Shown here one piece after another: positions 5,282-5,506 of a stretch of DNA of 5,506 nucleotides. The position numbers and the translations under genes were made by a program. Under the pieces are notes generated by a model, which saw nothing but the letters and a program-made list of their open reading frames with translations, had not been told where the DNA came from and ran no database searches. Within the stretch, counting starts at the first letter, position 1. Each line of letters begins with the position of its first letter. This DNA is from JAZDLO01 sp043801935. GTDB lineage: Bacteria; Actinomycetota; Thermoleophilia; RBG-16-64-13. The DNA is taken from contig JAZDLO010000108.1 of NCBI GenBank assembly GCA_043801935.1, positions 1 to 5,506 of the forward strand, read 5' to 3'.

Positions 5282-5506
5282 ATGAACCGTCACCCGCGAT
5301 CACGACCCGTCGACCGGGTGATCTGCTGCCAGCAGATCAGCGGAGACTTAGTGTTCTCCGACGTGACCGTGCGGGCCGTCTGCGGGACAAGTCCCGGACA
5401 GCCTGGGTGCGATCCTCTCGCCTCTGCGCAGAGGCTGGCCGGCCTTTACTTCTCCAGTCTTCCCCGGCTGTCGTGGGGTCTTACCCGCGCTCGAGCCAAC
5501 GCGGCT
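5282..5506 (+). CDS. Possible start of an unrecognised divergent ORF (open at window edge)
   Basis: From ATG 5282 the plus frame stays open for 75 codons to the end of the window (beginning MNRHPRSRPVDRVICCQQIS). It lies 6 nt after a TAGACT -10 candidate, so it could be leaderless; there is no Shine-Dalgarno. The protein is not recognised and shows no domain, signal peptide or clear membrane segment. Doubts are that a second plus frame is open across the same stretch, codon choice is unremarkable, and the DNA is full of inverted repeats, which suits an RNA or regulatory region better than a coding one. This is listed because it is the only start-bearing frame in this end of the window. Confidence 0.2.
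   Translation, partial: MNRHPRSRPVDRVICCQQISGDLVFSDVTVRAVCGTSPGQPGCDPLASAQRLAGLYFSSLPRLSWGLTRARANAA
5298..5435. other. Cluster of five inverted repeats upstream of ffh (possible structured RNA or regulatory region)
   Basis: Five stems follow one another. GATCAC/GTGATC spans 5298-5323. TGATCTGCTG/CAGCAGATCA spans 5319-5339 (10-bp arms, 1-nt centre). CGGAGA/TCTCCG spans 5341-5360. GGCCGTC...GACAGCC spans 5374-5403, with an inner CGGGA-CAAG-TCCCG. GCCTCTGCGCAGAGGC spans 5420-5435 (perfect 16-bp palindrome). In the minus-strand RNA the fourth folds as a two-part stem capped by a CUUG tetraloop, with one U-G pair. The segment 5319-5323 can pair with either 5298-5302 or 5335-5339, so the first two stems exclude each other. 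No Rfam family is recognised; SRP RNA, RNase P RNA, tmRNA and tRNA signatures were looked for by eye and not found. The strand is not known. Confidence 0.5.

Noticed and set aside
5152..5506. SRP RNA (ffs), RNase P RNA, tmRNA or tRNA next to ffh
   Set aside because: The diagnostic conserved strings (for example the SRP GGAA-type tetraloop region, or the RNase P GAGGAAAGTCC core) were not found on either strand.
5348..5506. C-terminal end of an upstream minus-strand gene such as ftsY
   Set aside because: The three minus frames end at TAA near 5481, 5446 and 5348, and none shows FtsY or another known C-terminus; the upstream gene cannot be identified.
1..5506. CRISPR array, insertion sequence, transposon ends or phage genes
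   Set aside because: No direct-repeat array, transposase or integrase-like frame, or target-site duplication is visible; the gene order is core genome.

Overview
This window comes from a GC-rich bacterial chromosome. It carries the conserved ffh–rpsP–khpA–rimM–trmD–lepB–rplS–lepB–rnhB block, all on the minus strand and read from right to left. Gene order, high GC, frequent GTG/TTG starts and the protein sequences fit a deep-branching actinobacterium (Thermoleophilia- or Coriobacteriia-like). That placement is inferred from family knowledge, not from a search.

Layout from high to low coordinates: 5282-5506 is not assigned to a known gene and is rich in inverted repeats. A good housekeeping-type promoter (TTGACG-17 nt-TAAACT, 5253-5225) then starts the ffh operon. 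ffh (SRP GTPase, 5151-3817), rpsP (ribosomal protein S16), khpA (KH-domain RNA-binding protein), rimM (30S maturation), trmD (tRNA m1G37 methyltransferase) and a first lepB (signal peptidase I) follow with gaps of 16 nt or less, a zero-gap junction and short overlaps. They look like one translationally coupled transcript. A 153-nt gap (1154-1306) separates lepB from rplS; it holds a perfect inverted repeat (probable terminator or processing hairpin) and a promoter candidate for rplS. After rplS (ribosomal protein L19) comes a second, diverged lepB, and then the N-terminal part of rnhB (RNase HII), cut by the window edge within its first catalytic motif.

The operon joins protein targeting (Ffh), export processing (two LepB), ribosome assembly (S16, RimM, L19), RNA chaperoning (KhpA), tRNA modification (TrmD) and RNA/DNA hybrid removal (RNase HII), a growth-linked housekeeping set. 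Most of the window is ordinary core genome. The points worth a second look are the hairpin cluster upstream of ffh with overlapping alternative pairings, the divergent leaderless-type start there, the two lepB paralogs bracketing rplS (one with an altered oxyanion position), and TrmD substitutions including Glu at the general-base position.
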